From Curtobacterium sp. MCPF17_002 (GTDB lineage: Bacteria > Actinomycetota > Actinomycetes > Actinomycetales > Microbacteriaceae), in the NCBI RefSeq assembly GCF_003234115.2, contig NZ_CP126251.1, positions 1,178,001-1,242,000 on the forward strand: a DNA stretch of 64,000 bases, in the 5' to 3' direction. Shown piece after piece: positions 23,860 through 32,977 of this stretch. The notes beneath the pieces are model-generated. The model saw only the letters and a program-made list of their open reading frames with translations, was not told the origin of the DNA and did not search any database. The translations under genes were made by a program, and so were the position numbers. Position 1 is the first letter of the stretch, and each line of letters starts with the position of its first letter.

Positions 23860-26800
23860 ATGGGGTACAGCAACCCGCCGATCCCGTGGTCCCAGTTCGA
23901 ACGCGCCCTGTCCGACAAGCGGAGCCCGGGCAGCACGCACGACGGCGACGGCGGCGACAGCCCGGCCTGGTCCCGCAAACGCGAACCGTACGCACCGACC
24001 CCGCCGGTGTCCGACGACGGCAACGTGCCCGTCGTGCCGTACGCCGAGCTCCACGCGCACTCGACGTTCAGCTTCCTCGACGGCGCGAGCGGACCCGAGC
24101 ACCTCTTCGAAGAGGCGGCACGACTGCACCTGCACGGCCTCGCGCTCACCGACCACGACGGCTTCTACGGTGCTGCCCGGATGGCCGAGGTCGCCGAGGC
24201 GTACCCGACCGTCGCGACCGTGTACGGCACCGAGCTGTCCCTCGGGTTGACCGAACCGCAGAACGGCGTCCCCGACCCGGAGGGCACGCACCTGCTGCTG
24301 CTCGCCGACGGGCAAGAGGGCTACCACCGGCTCGCCGGTGCCGTCACCAGTGCGCACCTGGCGGCCGGCGCCGAGAAGGGGCGGCCGCGGTACGACCTCG
24401 ACGACCTCGCGGCACGGTCCGACGGGCACTGGCGGGTCCTCACCGGGTGCCGGAAGGGTGCCGTCCGGCAGGCGCTCGAGCGCGGTGGCGAGACTGCGGC
24501 CGAAGCAGCACTCCGTGCCCTGCTCGACCGGTTCGGCACCGCCGGTGTCGTGGTCGAGCTCATCGACCAGGGCGACCCGATGGACACCACCCGGAACGAC
24601 GCCCTCGCCGCCCTCGCCGCGAAGCACGCGCTGCCGACCGTCGCCACGGGGAACGTGCACTACGCCACCCCGGACCGCTTCCCGGTGGCGACGGCGCTCG
24701 CCGCGGTCCGGGCCCGCCGCAGCCTCGACGAGATCGACGGCTGGCTGCCGGCCGCACCCACCGCGCACCTCCGCTCCGGTGCGGAGATGGCCCGGCGGTT
24801 CGCGCGCTGGCCCGGTGCCGTCGAGCACAGCGTGACCCTCGCCGACGAGCTGGGGTTCCGGCTGAAGACCGTCAAGCCCGGGCTGCCCGACATCGACGTC
24901 CCCGACGGCCACACCACGATGTCCTGGCTGCGGGAACTCACCTGGCGCGGTGCTCGCCGGTTCTACCCGGGGAGCGCCGACGGCGTGGACCCGCAGAAGC
25001 GGGAGCGCATCGAACGCGAGCTCTCGGTGATCGAGGACAAGGACTTCCCCGGGTACTTCCTCATCGTGCGGGACATGGTGCAGTACGCCCGCGACCGGGG
25101 GATCCTCTGCCAGGGCCGTGGGTCGGCGGCGAACTCGGCGGTCTGCTACCTGCTCGAGATCACCGCGGTGGACTCCATCCGGTACGGCCTGCCGTTCGAA
25201 CGGTTCCTGTCGGCGATGCGCGACGAGGAACCGGACATCGACGTCGACTTCGACTCCGACCGGCGGGAAGAGGTCATCCAGTACGTCTACGAGAAGTACG
25301 GCCGGTTCAACGCCGCCCAGGTCGCGAACGTCATCACCTACCGGCCGAAGGGCGCCGTGCGGGACATGGCGAAGGCGCTCGGTCACAGCCCCGGGCAACA
25401 GGACGCCTGGTCGAAGCAGGTCGAGCGGTGGGGATCGGTCACCGAGAGCGAGGACCACGACATCCCCGACGCCGTGGTGGACATGGCGCAGCAGGTGCTC
25501 GGGTTCCCGCGACACCTCGGCATCCACTCCGGCGGCATGGTGCTCACCGACCGGCCCGTCGGCGAGGTGGTGCCGATCGAGCACGCCCGGATGGACGGCC
25601 GGACGGTGCTGCAGTGGGACAAGGACGACTGCGCCTACATGGGGCTCGTGAAGTTCGACATGCTCGGGCTCGGCATGCTCGCCGCCCTGCAGTACTCCTT
25701 CGACCTCGCCGACGAGCACTGCGGGGAACGCTGGGACATGCACTCGATCCCGAAGGAGGAGCAGGGCGTCTACGACCAGCTGTGCCGGGCGGACACCATC
25801 GGTGTGTTCCAGGTGGAGTCCCGGGCGCAGATGGGCACGCTGCCCCGGCTGCTGCCACGACGGTTCTACGACCTCGTGATCGAGGTCGCCCTGGTGCGTC
25901 CCGGGCCGATCCAGGGCGGTGCAGTCCACCCGTACATCCGGCGGCGCACCGGCGAGGAACCGATCACGTACATGCACCCCTCGCTGGAACCGGTGCTCGA
26001 ACGGACCCTCGGCGTGCCGCTGTTCCAGGAGCAGCTCATGCAGATGGCGATCGCGGTGGGTGGCTGCTCGGGGGACGACGCCGACCTGCTCCGGCGTGCC
26101 ATGGGCTCCAAGCGCGGACACGAGAAGATCGACCGGCTCCGCGAGAAGCTCTACGTGGGCATGGCGGCGAACGACATCCACGGCGAGGACGCCGACGCCA
26201 TCTACGCGAAGATCCAGGCGTTCGCGAACTTCGGCTTCGCGGAGAGCCACTCGATCAGCTTCGCGCTCATCGTCTACGCGAGTGCGTGGATGCGGTTGCA
26301 CTACCCGGGAGCGTTCCTGGCGGCGCTGCTCCGGGCGCAGCCGATGGGGTTCTACTCACCGCAGACCCTCGTGGCCGATGCTCGTCGGCACGGGGTGCGG
26401 GTGCTGCGGCCGGACATCCTGCGCTCCGGCGTTGACGCCACGCTGGAGCCGGTGCCCGACGGGGACACGACGGCTCCCGTCGTCGCCGACGCCTGCCTCG
26501 AGACCGAGCAGCCCCCGGTGCTGCCGTTCGACAAGGCACTGCCCGACGACACGGCCCGGCACCGTCGCGACGGCGCGTTCGCCGTCCGGCTCGGCCTCGC
26601 CGAGGTCGCGTCGCTCGGACGGAAGAGCGCCGAGAAGATCGTCGCCGAACGGGACGCCCACGGCCCCTTCACCGACATGTCCGACCTGGCCCGCCGGGTC
26701 GGCCTCACCACGGCGCAGCTCGAGGCGCTCGCCGCCGCCGATGCGTTCGCCGCCCTCGGGGTCGACCGCCGCGGTGGCATGTGGTCCGCCGCGCAGGCCG

Positions 26801-27282
26801 CCGCGGAACGCCCCGACCAGCTGCCGGACACCCAGGTGACGGTGCAGCCGCCGCTGTTCGGGCAGATGACCAGCGGGGACGTCCTCATCGCGGACATGTG
26901 GTCGACCGGGATGACGACCGACGACCACCCGGTGCGGCACGTCCGCGACGGACTCGTCGCCCGCGGGGTGCTCAGCGTGCAGGACACCGCCACCGCCGAG
27001 ACCGGCCGGCGGGTCGAGGTCGGCGGGATCGTGACGCACCGGCAGCGTCCGGCGACGGCGTCGGGCATCACGTTCATGAACGTCGAGGACGAGACCGGGC
27101 TCGTGAACGTGATCTGCAGCGTCGGGGTGTGGGGGCGGTACCGGCGGGTCGCGCGCGAGGCGCCGGCGGTCATCGTGCGGGGGATCCTCGAGCGCTCGCC
27201 TGACGGGGTCGTCAACCTAGTGGCCGACCGGATCGAGCACCTGTCCCTGTCGGTCCGGACGCGGTCGCGGGACTTCCAGTGA
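23860..27282 (+). CDS. dnaE2: Error-prone DNA polymerase DnaE2
   Basis: C-family polymerase that carries out SOS-induced mutagenic synthesis with ImuA and ImuB. The 1,140-residue protein has an N-terminal PHP domain (ELHAHSTFSFLDGAS from about residue 63), the palm motif QGRGSAANSAVCYLLEI, the catalytic aspartates in PDIDVDFDSDRREEVI at about residues 458-473, the fingers and helix-hairpin-helix region SLGRKSAEKIVAERDAHGPF, and a C-terminal OB fold near 1050-1110 (VGGIVTHRQRPATASG). ATG at 23860 is chosen because GGAAGGGA lies 8 nt upstream, in preference to the in-frame GTG at 23842. It starts 22 bp after imuB and completes the operon. Confidence 0.96.
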   Translation: MGYSNPPIPWSQFERALSDKRSPGSTHDGDGGDSPAWSRKREPYAPTPPVSDDGNVPVVPYAELHAHSTFSFLDGASGPEHLFEEAARLHLHGLALTDHDGFYGAARMAEVAEAYPTVATVYGTELSLGLTEPQNGVPDPEGTHLLLLADGQEGYHRLAGAVTSAHLAAGAEKGRPRYDLDDLAARSDGHWRVLTGCRKGAVRQALERGGETAAEAALRALLDRFGTAGVVVELIDQGDPMDTTRNDALAALAAKHALPTVATGNVHYATPDRFPVATALAAVRARRSLDEIDGWLPAAPTAHLRSGAEMARRFARWPGAVEHSVTLADELGFRLKTVKPGLPDIDVPDGHTTMSWLRELTWRGARRFYPGSADGVDPQKRERIERELSVIEDKDFPGYFLIVRDMVQYARDRGILCQGRGSAANSAVCYLLEITAVDSIRYGLPFERFLSAMRDEEPDIDVDFDSDRREEVIQYVYEKYGRFNAAQVANVITYRPKGAVRDMAKALGHSPGQQDAWSKQVERWGSVTESEDHDIPDAVVDMAQQVLGFPRHLGIHSGGMVLTDRPVGEVVPIEHARMDGRTVLQWDKDDCAYMGLVKFDMLGLGMLAALQYSFDLADEHCGERWDMHSIPKEEQGVYDQLCRADTIGVFQVESRAQMGTLPRLLPRRFYDLVIEVALVRPGPIQGGAVHPYIRRRTGEEPITYMHPSLEPVLERTLGVPLFQEQLMQMAIAVGGCSGDDADLLRRAMGSKRGHEKIDRLREKLYVGMAANDIHGEDADAIYAKIQAFANFGFAESHSISFALIVYASAWMRLHYPGAFLAALLRAQPMGFYSPQTLVADARRHGVRVLRPDILRSGVDATLEPVPDGDTTAPVVADACLETEQPPVLPFDKALPDDTARHRRDGAFAVRLGLAEVASLGRKSAEKIVAERDAHGPFTDMSDLARRVGLTTAQLEALAAADAFAALGVDRRGGMWSAAQAAAERPDQLPDTQVTVQPPLFGQMTSGDVLIADMWSTGMTTDDHPVRHVRDGLVARGVLSVQDTATAETGRRVEVGGIVTHRQRPATASGITFMNVEDETGLVNVICSVGVWGRYRRVAREAPAVIVRGILERSPDGVVNLVADRIEHLSLSVRTRSRDFQ

Positions 27283-27312
27283 CGCGGGCAGTCAGCGGCT
27301 GCGACGTGGCGG

Positions 27313-28824
27313 CTAGGACGCCTCGGGGATGCGGACGGTGACCTCGAGCCCGCCGGAACGGACGTTGCGGATGGCCGCCGTGCCCCCGGCCCGTTCGGCG
27401 ACGGCCCGCACGATCGCGAGCCCGAGGCCGGAGCCGCCGGGCAGGGGGATGCCGCCGGTCGCCGGGTCGGGGTTCGGGCGCGACTTGCGGGCCTCGTCGG
27501 GCCGGGTGAACCGGTCGAACGCCACCGGGATGAACGACTCGGGGACCCCGGGGCCGTCGTCGGTGATCTGCAGGACGCCCTCGCCGCCGGTGCTCCGCCA
27601 CGACACGAAGACGCCGCCGCCGCGGGGGAGCGCGGACACGGCGTTGCCGGCGATGTTCGTGACGAGCTGCGCCATCCCGCCGGTGTCGAGCCGGTACCGC
27701 GGTTCCGGACTGCCGCCGCCGATGCCCGGACCCGAGCCGCCGACGGTGACCGGGGCCTCCAGGTCGAAGTCGACGGTGATGTCCTTCGCCGACGCGATGA
27801 GCCGCACGCGGTCGACGGCGGACATCACCTCGTCGCCGAGGTCCGACCACGCGGTGAGGGTCTGCTGCTGGCCGTCCTGGTCGCGACGCTCCGACTCCTC
27901 GATGCGGGAGAGCGCGAGCAGGTCGTTCGCCAGCCGTGACAGGCGTGCGACGCTGAGCTTCGCCCGCTCGATGTGGGCGGCGAGGGCCGCGGCGTCGTCG
28001 CCGTCGAGCGAGGCGAGGTCGAGCTGCGTGGTGAGGATCGCCAGGGGCGTGCGGAGCTCGTGGCTGGCGTCCGAGACCATCTGCCGTTCGCGTTCGGTGG
28101 CCTGCCGGGTGCGGGCGAGGAACGCGTTGAGGGTGGTGGCGAGGGACGCCAGTTCGTCCTGTGCCGGCCCGACCGGCAGTTCGGCGCGCTCGGGGGCGAC
28201 GGAGAGCCGTTCGGCCTCGCGACGCATCCGGTTCACCGGCCGGAGTGCCGCCGTCGCCAGGACCCAGGACGCGATGCCGAACGCGACGAGGATCGCGAGA
28301 CCGGTGAGCGACAGAGTCGAGGTGAGGTCGTCGACGACGATGGCCTCGGCCTGCGAGTTGCGCGCCGCGACGACGGTCCAGCGGCCCGCCTGGTTGACCG
28401 GGTGCTCGACGACGACGCGGTACTCCGACCCGGAGACACGGATGACCGAGGTGCCGGCCTCCGTCGACATCAGGCTGCCGAGCGCGCGCTCCACCTTCGG
28501 CGGCATGGTCGACAGGGCGATGTCACCGGACGGCGACACCACCGCGACGAGTTGCGCGTTGCCGGGGGCGGACAGCTTGGGGTCGCTGTCGACCTCGAGC
28601 GTCGCGACGTACGGGTCCGCGTCGGCGTCGAGGAGCGTGCGGGTCGCACTCGCGACGACGCTCACGACCTGGAACCGCATGACGAGCACGAGCAGCACGA
28701 TGACGACCGCGGCGATCGCGGTGGAGCCGATGGTGATCCGCGAGCGGAGCGAGAGCATCCGGAGCGGACGGATCAGACCCCGTCTCGGGGTGTCCGATCC
28801 GGAGGTGGGCCGGGGCCCGGTCAC
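27313..28824 (-). CDS. Sensor histidine kinase (two-component system)
   Basis: A 503-residue membrane kinase. A transmembrane helix lies at about residues 29-51, an extracytoplasmic sensor domain at 52-170, a second helix at about 175-195, then a HAMP linker (AALRPVNRMRREAERLS), a HisKA domain with phospho-acceptor H255 in SDASHELRTPLAIL, and a HATPase_c domain with ITDDGPGVP and GSGLGLAIVRA boxes. A Gly/Pro-rich insert GGSGPGIGGGSPEP lies inside the ATPase domain. The GTG start overlaps the response-regulator stop by 4 bp (GTGA). The stimulus is unknown; the short sensor domain carries no recognisable fold. Confidence 0.93.
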   Translation of the reverse strand: MTGPRPTSGSDTPRRGLIRPLRMLSLRSRITIGSTAIAAVVIVLLVLVMRFQVVSVVASATRTLLDADADPYVATLEVDSDPKLSAPGNAQLVAVVSPSGDIALSTMPPKVERALGSLMSTEAGTSVIRVSGSEYRVVVEHPVNQAGRWTVVAARNSQAEAIVVDDLTSTLSLTGLAILVAFGIASWVLATAALRPVNRMRREAERLSVAPERAELPVGPAQDELASLATTLNAFLARTRQATERERQMVSDASHELRTPLAILTTQLDLASLDGDDAAALAAHIERAKLSVARLSRLANDLLALSRIEESERRDQDGQQQTLTAWSDLGDEVMSAVDRVRLIASAKDITVDFDLEAPVTVGGSGPGIGGGSPEPRYRLDTGGMAQLVTNIAGNAVSALPRGGGVFVSWRSTGGEGVLQITDDGPGVPESFIPVAFDRFTRPDEARKSRPNPDPATGGIPLPGGSGLGLAIVRAVAERAGGTAAIRNVRSGGLEVTVRIPEAS

Positions 28825-29498
28825 GCCCCGAGGAGGTCGAGGCGGTAGCCGCGGCCGCGCACGGTGGAGATCGCGACGGTGGCCTCGTGCGAGGTCAGCT
28901 TCTTCCGGAGGTACGAGATGTACTGCTCGACGACGTTCGGGTCGACGTGCTGCGAGCCGTCCCAGACTTCTTCGAGGATCTTCGGACGGTCGACCACGGT
29001 GCCGACGGAGCGTGCGAGCAGTCGGAGCAGCGCGAACTCGGTGGGGCTCACGGCGACGCGCTGGCCCTTGATGAGGATGCGACGGGCCTCGGAGTCGATC
29101 GCGACGTCGCCGACCTCGATCGTGCGCGGGGCGCCGGCGGACTCGCGTCGCCCGAGCGCCCGGAGTCGTGCGGTCAGCTCGGCGAAGGCGAAGGGCTTCG
29201 TCAGGTAGTCGTCGGCGCCGGCGTCGAGTCCGAACACCCGGTCGTCGACGGCGTCGCGTGCCGTGACGAGGAGGATCCGCACGGGGTCCTCGCGCTCACG
29301 GATGCGCCTGGCCAGCTCGAAGCCGGACATGCCGGGCATCATCACGTCCACGACGGCGAGGTCGAACGCCTGGTCGCCGAGCGCGATGAGCGCCTCGACC
29401 CCGTTCTCGACCGCCGTGACGCGGTACCCCTCAGCAGCGAGACCACGCTCCATGAGCGCGCGCATCTCGTCATCGTCCTCGACCACCAACAGGCGCAT
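28821..29498 (-). CDS. OmpR/PhoB-family response regulator
   Basis: A 225-residue DNA-binding regulator paired with the downstream histidine kinase. The receiver domain (1-115) has acidic residues D8-D10, the phospho-acceptor D51 in AVVDVMMPG and the signalling lysine in LTKPFAF. The winged-helix domain (about 130-223) has the typical SPTEFALLRLLARSVGTVV and VEQYISYLRKKL segments. The ATG at 29498 sits behind GAGGAGGT. The frame is open 32 codons upstream, but without similarity. Targets are unknown. Confidence 0.95.
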   Translation of the reverse strand: MRLLVVEDDDEMRALMERGLAAEGYRVTAVENGVEALIALGDQAFDLAVVDVMMPGMSGFELARRIREREDPVRILLVTARDAVDDRVFGLDAGADDYLTKPFAFAELTARLRALGRRESAGAPRTIEVGDVAIDSEARRILIKGQRVAVSPTEFALLRLLARSVGTVVDRPKILEEVWDGSQHVDPNVVEQYISYLRKKLTSHEATVAISTVRGRGYRLDLLGA

Positions 29499-29707
29499 AG
29501 CGACCTCCTCGGACCCATCGTGGCATCGAACCGGGGGACCAGGGGTGTTCCGGCACCGAACTCGCTGAATCTCGTCACAGTGAGCGACCGTCACGGGGCA
29601 GAACGGTCTGTCCCTCGTTCGTGGGACGTGAGGACTTCTTGCTTCGTTGCTAGGCTCGCGCTCCGGACGAGGCGTACCCGACGCCCATCGTCCGCACTGG
29701 GGGCACC

Positions 29708-30016
29708 ATGAACGAAACGCCGGAACACCCGGCCCTCGTCCGACTCCGCGCCGAACTCGATGCCGCTTGGAAGGGCATCGGGGTCCTCGGCGACATGGAG
29801 GACGACAGCCGCGACCGCGTCGTCGCCGAACTGCGCACCGCGGTCCCCGACGTCGCCAGCCGTGCTGCGCGCGCAGCTGGCGCGGACGCGGCGGTCGCGG
29901 AGATCAGCCGCTTCGCGGAGGCCGAGGTGGTCGCGAGCGACGCCGCGGTGCCGACCGCGACGATCTGGGACGACATCGTGCACAACGCCGCCGTGGCGGC
30001 ATCCGCGTCCCGCTGA
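29708..30016 (+). CDS. Small acidic hypothetical protein
   Basis: A 102-residue soluble, Ala/Glu/Asp-rich and probably helical protein (MNETPEHPALVRLRAELD). No domain was recognised. It has normal codon bias for the window and a TAGGCT hexamer at 29651-29656 that could serve as -10, giving a leader of about 45 nt. It is divergent from the two-component system, which might regulate it, but no operator was identified. A 10-bp tandem repeat follows its stop. Confidence 0.6.
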   Translation: MNETPEHPALVRLRAELDAAWKGIGVLGDMEDDSRDRVVAELRTAVPDVASRAARAAGADAAVAEISRFAEAEVVASDAAVPTATIWDDIVHNAAVAASASR

Positions 30017-30020
30017 CGCG

Positions 30021-30070
30021 GGAGACCGCGGGAGACCGCGGGAGACCGCGGGAGACCGCGGGAGACCGCG
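30021..30070. repeat. Tandem repeat, 10-bp unit x 5
   Basis: GGAGACCGCG is repeated five times without a mismatch, with partial units on both sides, in the gap between convergent genes. Inside each pair, CGCGG/CCGCG pairing is possible, so the transcript could fold in several registers. Copy number is likely variable by slippage. Confidence 0.85.
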
Positions 30071-30092
30071 GGACACGCCCCGCGCGGATCCG

Positions 30093-31190
30093 TCAGTCGT
30101 CCTCGCCCAGCAGCTCCTCGCGCACGCGGCGGATGTCCTCGAGCAGCGCCCCGATGAGCACCCAGTGCCGCGAGTTCGGCCGTACGACCTCGATCGGTGC
30201 GGTCAGCGCGGGCTCCTGCGAGGGAGGCTCCTGCGAGGGAGGGAACGCGATGTCGTCGGCGACGGCGGAGCTGGCGGCGGCGCCCGCGGGATCGGGGAGC
30301 TCCGACGCCGACCGCGCCCCGAGCGCCCGCACGTCGGCCCCGATGCGCGCGACCTCGGTGGCGATGCTGCCCACCACCGGGTCGGCACGGAGGTCGGGCG
30401 TGGCGGTGTCGCGGATCGCGCGGGTCATCCCGGTGACGCGGGTGACGAGCACGCGCAGATGCTCGGCGATGGCGATGTCCTCGTCGAGCACCTGCGCGTG
30501 CGGGCCCCGTCGCGGGTTCATGGTGAGGGACTCCCGGGCGGCGGTGAGGGCCGCCTCGGCCCTGGCGTGCTGCTGCCGGAGTGCCCGCGCCTGCAGGAGC
30601 GCCTCGTGCCAGCGCTCCTGGTCCCAGCCCTCGGTGAGCCCGATCGCGATCCGTTCGAAGGCGACGGCGGTGTCCCGTGCGAGCCGCGCGACGGCGAGGT
30701 GCGCCGGACCGAGCAGCACGGGCGGCACGATCAGGGCGTTGACGATGAGGGCGACGATCGCGCCGAGCACGGTCTCGAGGATCCGGTCGGCCGAGTAGTT
30801 CGGGGTGACGACGCCCGCGGTGAGCACGAGCATGCCGCTGATCCCGACCTGCGTCGCCGACGTCGGGGTGAGCCGGAGCGCCCAGGCGATGAGGATCGCG
30901 AGCACGATGACGAGCAGCACGACCCACACCGAGTCGCCGAGCAGCAGGTGGAACCCGGTGGCGAGGACGACGCCGAGGACGACCCCGGCGCTCCGCTCGA
31001 TGCCCTTCACGAACGACTGGTTGATGCTCGGCTGCACGACGAGCAGCGCGGCGATGGCGGCGAAGGTCGGGAACGGACCGTCGATGAGCACCCGGCAGAG
31101 CAGCACGGCGGCGACCACCGCGACCGCGGTCTTCACGACCTGCAGGAACGGCGTGCGGCTGGAGCTGCGGAGGCGCGCGACCGGGTTCAC
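30093..31190 (-). CDS. FUSC-family membrane protein
   Basis: About 365 residues from the GTG at 31190 (MNPVARLRSSSRT). A TACCGT hexamer lies 7 nt upstream of that codon, and three further in-frame GTG codons up to 31217 cannot be excluded. The N-terminal half has about six hydrophobic segments with the FUSC-like motif FAAIAALLVVQPSINQSFVKGIERSAGVVLG (seen as VVQPSINQSFVKG and ERSAGVVLG). The C-terminal half is a soluble helical region. Such proteins resemble aromatic-acid efflux components, but no partner is encoded nearby. It may be a duplicated half of the dimeric FUSC fold. Confidence 0.82.
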   Translation of the reverse strand: MNPVARLRSSSRTPFLQVVKTAVAVVAAVLLCRVLIDGPFPTFAAIAALLVVQPSINQSFVKGIERSAGVVLGVVLATGFHLLLGDSVWVVLLVIVLAILIAWALRLTPTSATQVGISGMLVLTAGVVTPNYSADRILETVLGAIVALIVNALIVPPVLLGPAHLAVARLARDTAVAFERIAIGLTEGWDQERWHEALLQARALRQQHARAEAALTAARESLTMNPRRGPHAQVLDEDIAIAEHLRVLVTRVTGMTRAIRDTATPDLRADPVVGSIATEVARIGADVRALGARSASELPDPAGAAASSAVADDIAFPPSQEPPSQEPALTAPIEVVRPNSRHWVLIGALLEDIRRVREELLGEDD

Positions 31191-31270
31191 GACGACCACG
31201 GTAGCCACGGTCCGCACGCCGAGCCGTGCACGAACGCGACGAATCGGTCCCGGTCCGGTTGACTGGTCTC

Positions 31271-32515
31271 GTGTGGCCCAACCATGAGCGCGTCATCCCG
31301 CAGGCCTTCGCCGGCTCCGGGACCTCCGTGGTGGCCGCACGCGCGCACTCCGTCGAGCCCTCGGGCAACGGCTACCTGTACGGGTACGAGGTCGACACGG
31401 TCGACCGGAACGGGCAACGCGCCACGGTCCTGACCTACGTCGACACCGGTGGGACGCACGACCAGAACAGTGCGATCGTCACCGATCCGGCGACCGGCGA
31501 CCCCGTCTCCGTGTGGGCGTACCCGAACGACCCCGGGCTGCCGGTGCTGCCGCAGGTGACCTACCGGGACGCCGTCGCCGAACTCCTCACGACGCTCGGC
31601 ATGCCGGTCACGAACCCGACCCTCACCGTCGCGGCGTACCGGCCGGGCAAGCGTGCCGTGGTCCGCGTCGACGCTCCGGAGGGGACGGTGTTCCTCAAGG
31701 TCGTCCGTCCGCACCGGGTCGCGCCGATCGAGAAGTCGCACGAGCAGTTCGTCGCGGCGGGCCTGCCGGTCCCGCGGGTCCTGTCGAGCCGTGGCGACGG
31801 ACTCCTCGTGCTCGAACGGATCCGCGGTGTGCCCGCCGGCAGCCGGATCCTCGACATCGCCGACGACCCGCGGTTCGTCGCGTCCCTCGCCGCGCTCACC
31901 GGGCGGATCGCGACGGTCCCGATGACCCAGCAGGCCCGCGCGGACGCGATGGACCACGCCGACTGGCACCGACGGACCCTGGTGGCCGCGCTGCCGCAGG
32001 ACGCCGAGGAGATCGACGGGCTCTACGACGCGATCGGCCGGCGCTCGATCGGGTGGGCCTCGACCACGAAGCAGGTCGTGCACGGCGACCTGCACCTCGA
32101 GCAGGTCTTCGTGGACGAGGACGAGCCGTGGCGCATCTCCGGCCTCCTCGACATCGACACCGCCGGCTGGGGCTTCCCCGTTCGCGACATCGGAGCGGTC
32201 GTCGCGCACCTCGTCGTCACCGGCCTGTGGCACCGGTCGCGGGGCGACGCCGAGCGCGGCGCCGCGGCGGAACGCCTCGCCGACGCGGTCGCCCGCGACT
32301 GGGTCGCGCGGAACCCCGACCAGACCGACCGGATCGGTCCGGCGATCGGCGCGCAGCTCCTCGCCCACGCGGGCGGGCAGGCGACCACCGGGTCCGCGAA
32401 CGGCATCCACACCGCGGAGCAGCTCCTCGCCGCGACGCAGGCCGCCCTGGCGGACGCGGCCCCGATCCTCCCCTCCGGTGGGCTGGTCCGTCCGCGGTCC
32501 GCACCACAGGTCTGA
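31271..32515 (+). CDS. Aminoglycoside phosphotransferase-fold (APH) family protein
   Basis: A kinase-fold protein of about 414 residues. GTG 31226 is an alternative start that adds 15 residues. An N-terminal region of about 110 residues is specific to this group. The phosphotransferase domain has the catalytic loop VVHGDLHLEQVFVDED and the metal-binding LLDIDTAGWG, which stands in place of the DFG-like motif. It probably phosphorylates a small molecule such as a sugar or amino sugar. It is not evidence of antibiotic resistance on its own. It is divergent from the FUSC gene. Confidence 0.82.
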   Translation: MWPNHERVIPQAFAGSGTSVVAARAHSVEPSGNGYLYGYEVDTVDRNGQRATVLTYVDTGGTHDQNSAIVTDPATGDPVSVWAYPNDPGLPVLPQVTYRDAVAELLTTLGMPVTNPTLTVAAYRPGKRAVVRVDAPEGTVFLKVVRPHRVAPIEKSHEQFVAAGLPVPRVLSSRGDGLLVLERIRGVPAGSRILDIADDPRFVASLAALTGRIATVPMTQQARADAMDHADWHRRTLVAALPQDAEEIDGLYDAIGRRSIGWASTTKQVVHGDLHLEQVFVDEDEPWRISGLLDIDTAGWGFPVRDIGAVVAHLVVTGLWHRSRGDAERGAAAERLADAVARDWVARNPDQTDRIGPAIGAQLLAHAGGQATTGSANGIHTAEQLLAATQAALADAAPILPSGGLVRPRSAPQV

Positions 32516-32977
32516 ACCGGCCCCGCACCGTGGAACGCGCGGTGCGGTCGGTCGCGCACCGTGCCTCCAGGCCGGTGTGCCGGGAGGCGCGACTCGCGCG
32601 GGCGACGCCGAGTCGCCTCCGTCGGTGGTCGGGGAGTAAACTGAGCGCGCACGCACCGGATCCCCGCGTGCCGCGTCGATTCCGGACGCAGCAGTCGGTC
32701 ACTTGACCGACGTGGGGAACGGATCCGTGGTCGTCCCGAGGGGGCGTCACGTGCGTGTGACGGCGCCGGATCCCGGCGCGGACCGTCGCATGCGGCGCCA
32801 CCCGGTGGCCGCGATGGGAACGGACCGCGGGAGTCCACCGGACGTCCCGAGGCGGGGACCGGCGAAGCAGCAGGCCATGGTGGCCCGCGAGCACCGGTGC
32901 CGTGTCAGGCGCCGGTCCAGGAATTCCCGCCCCGATGGGCGGCTCGCCCGTGACGAACGGGCGGAACAGGAGGAGCG
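32516..32977 (+). other. 462-bp gap with promoter, palindrome fragment and operator-like site upstream of the SNF2 gene
   Basis: No convincing gene is seen. GCGCACCGTGCCTCCAGGCC at 32554-32573 resembles the right half of the 42-bp palindrome family. TAAACT at 32637-32642 is a likely -10 element for the SNF2 gene, giving a leader of about 330 nt. The 14-bp palindrome CGGTCACTTGACCG at 32696-32709 is an operator-like site inside that leader. A frame from 32703 to 33062 is open but overlaps the SNF2 start and has no recognisable features. Confidence 0.45.

Noticed and set aside
30021-30070. CRISPR or iteron origin
   Set aside because: Simple head-to-tail 10-bp repeat with no spacers, no initiator gene and no AT-rich region nearby.
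31271-32515. Aminoglycoside resistance gene
   Set aside because: Only the general phosphotransferase fold is recognised. Such genes are common chromosomal kinases, and there is no mobile context.
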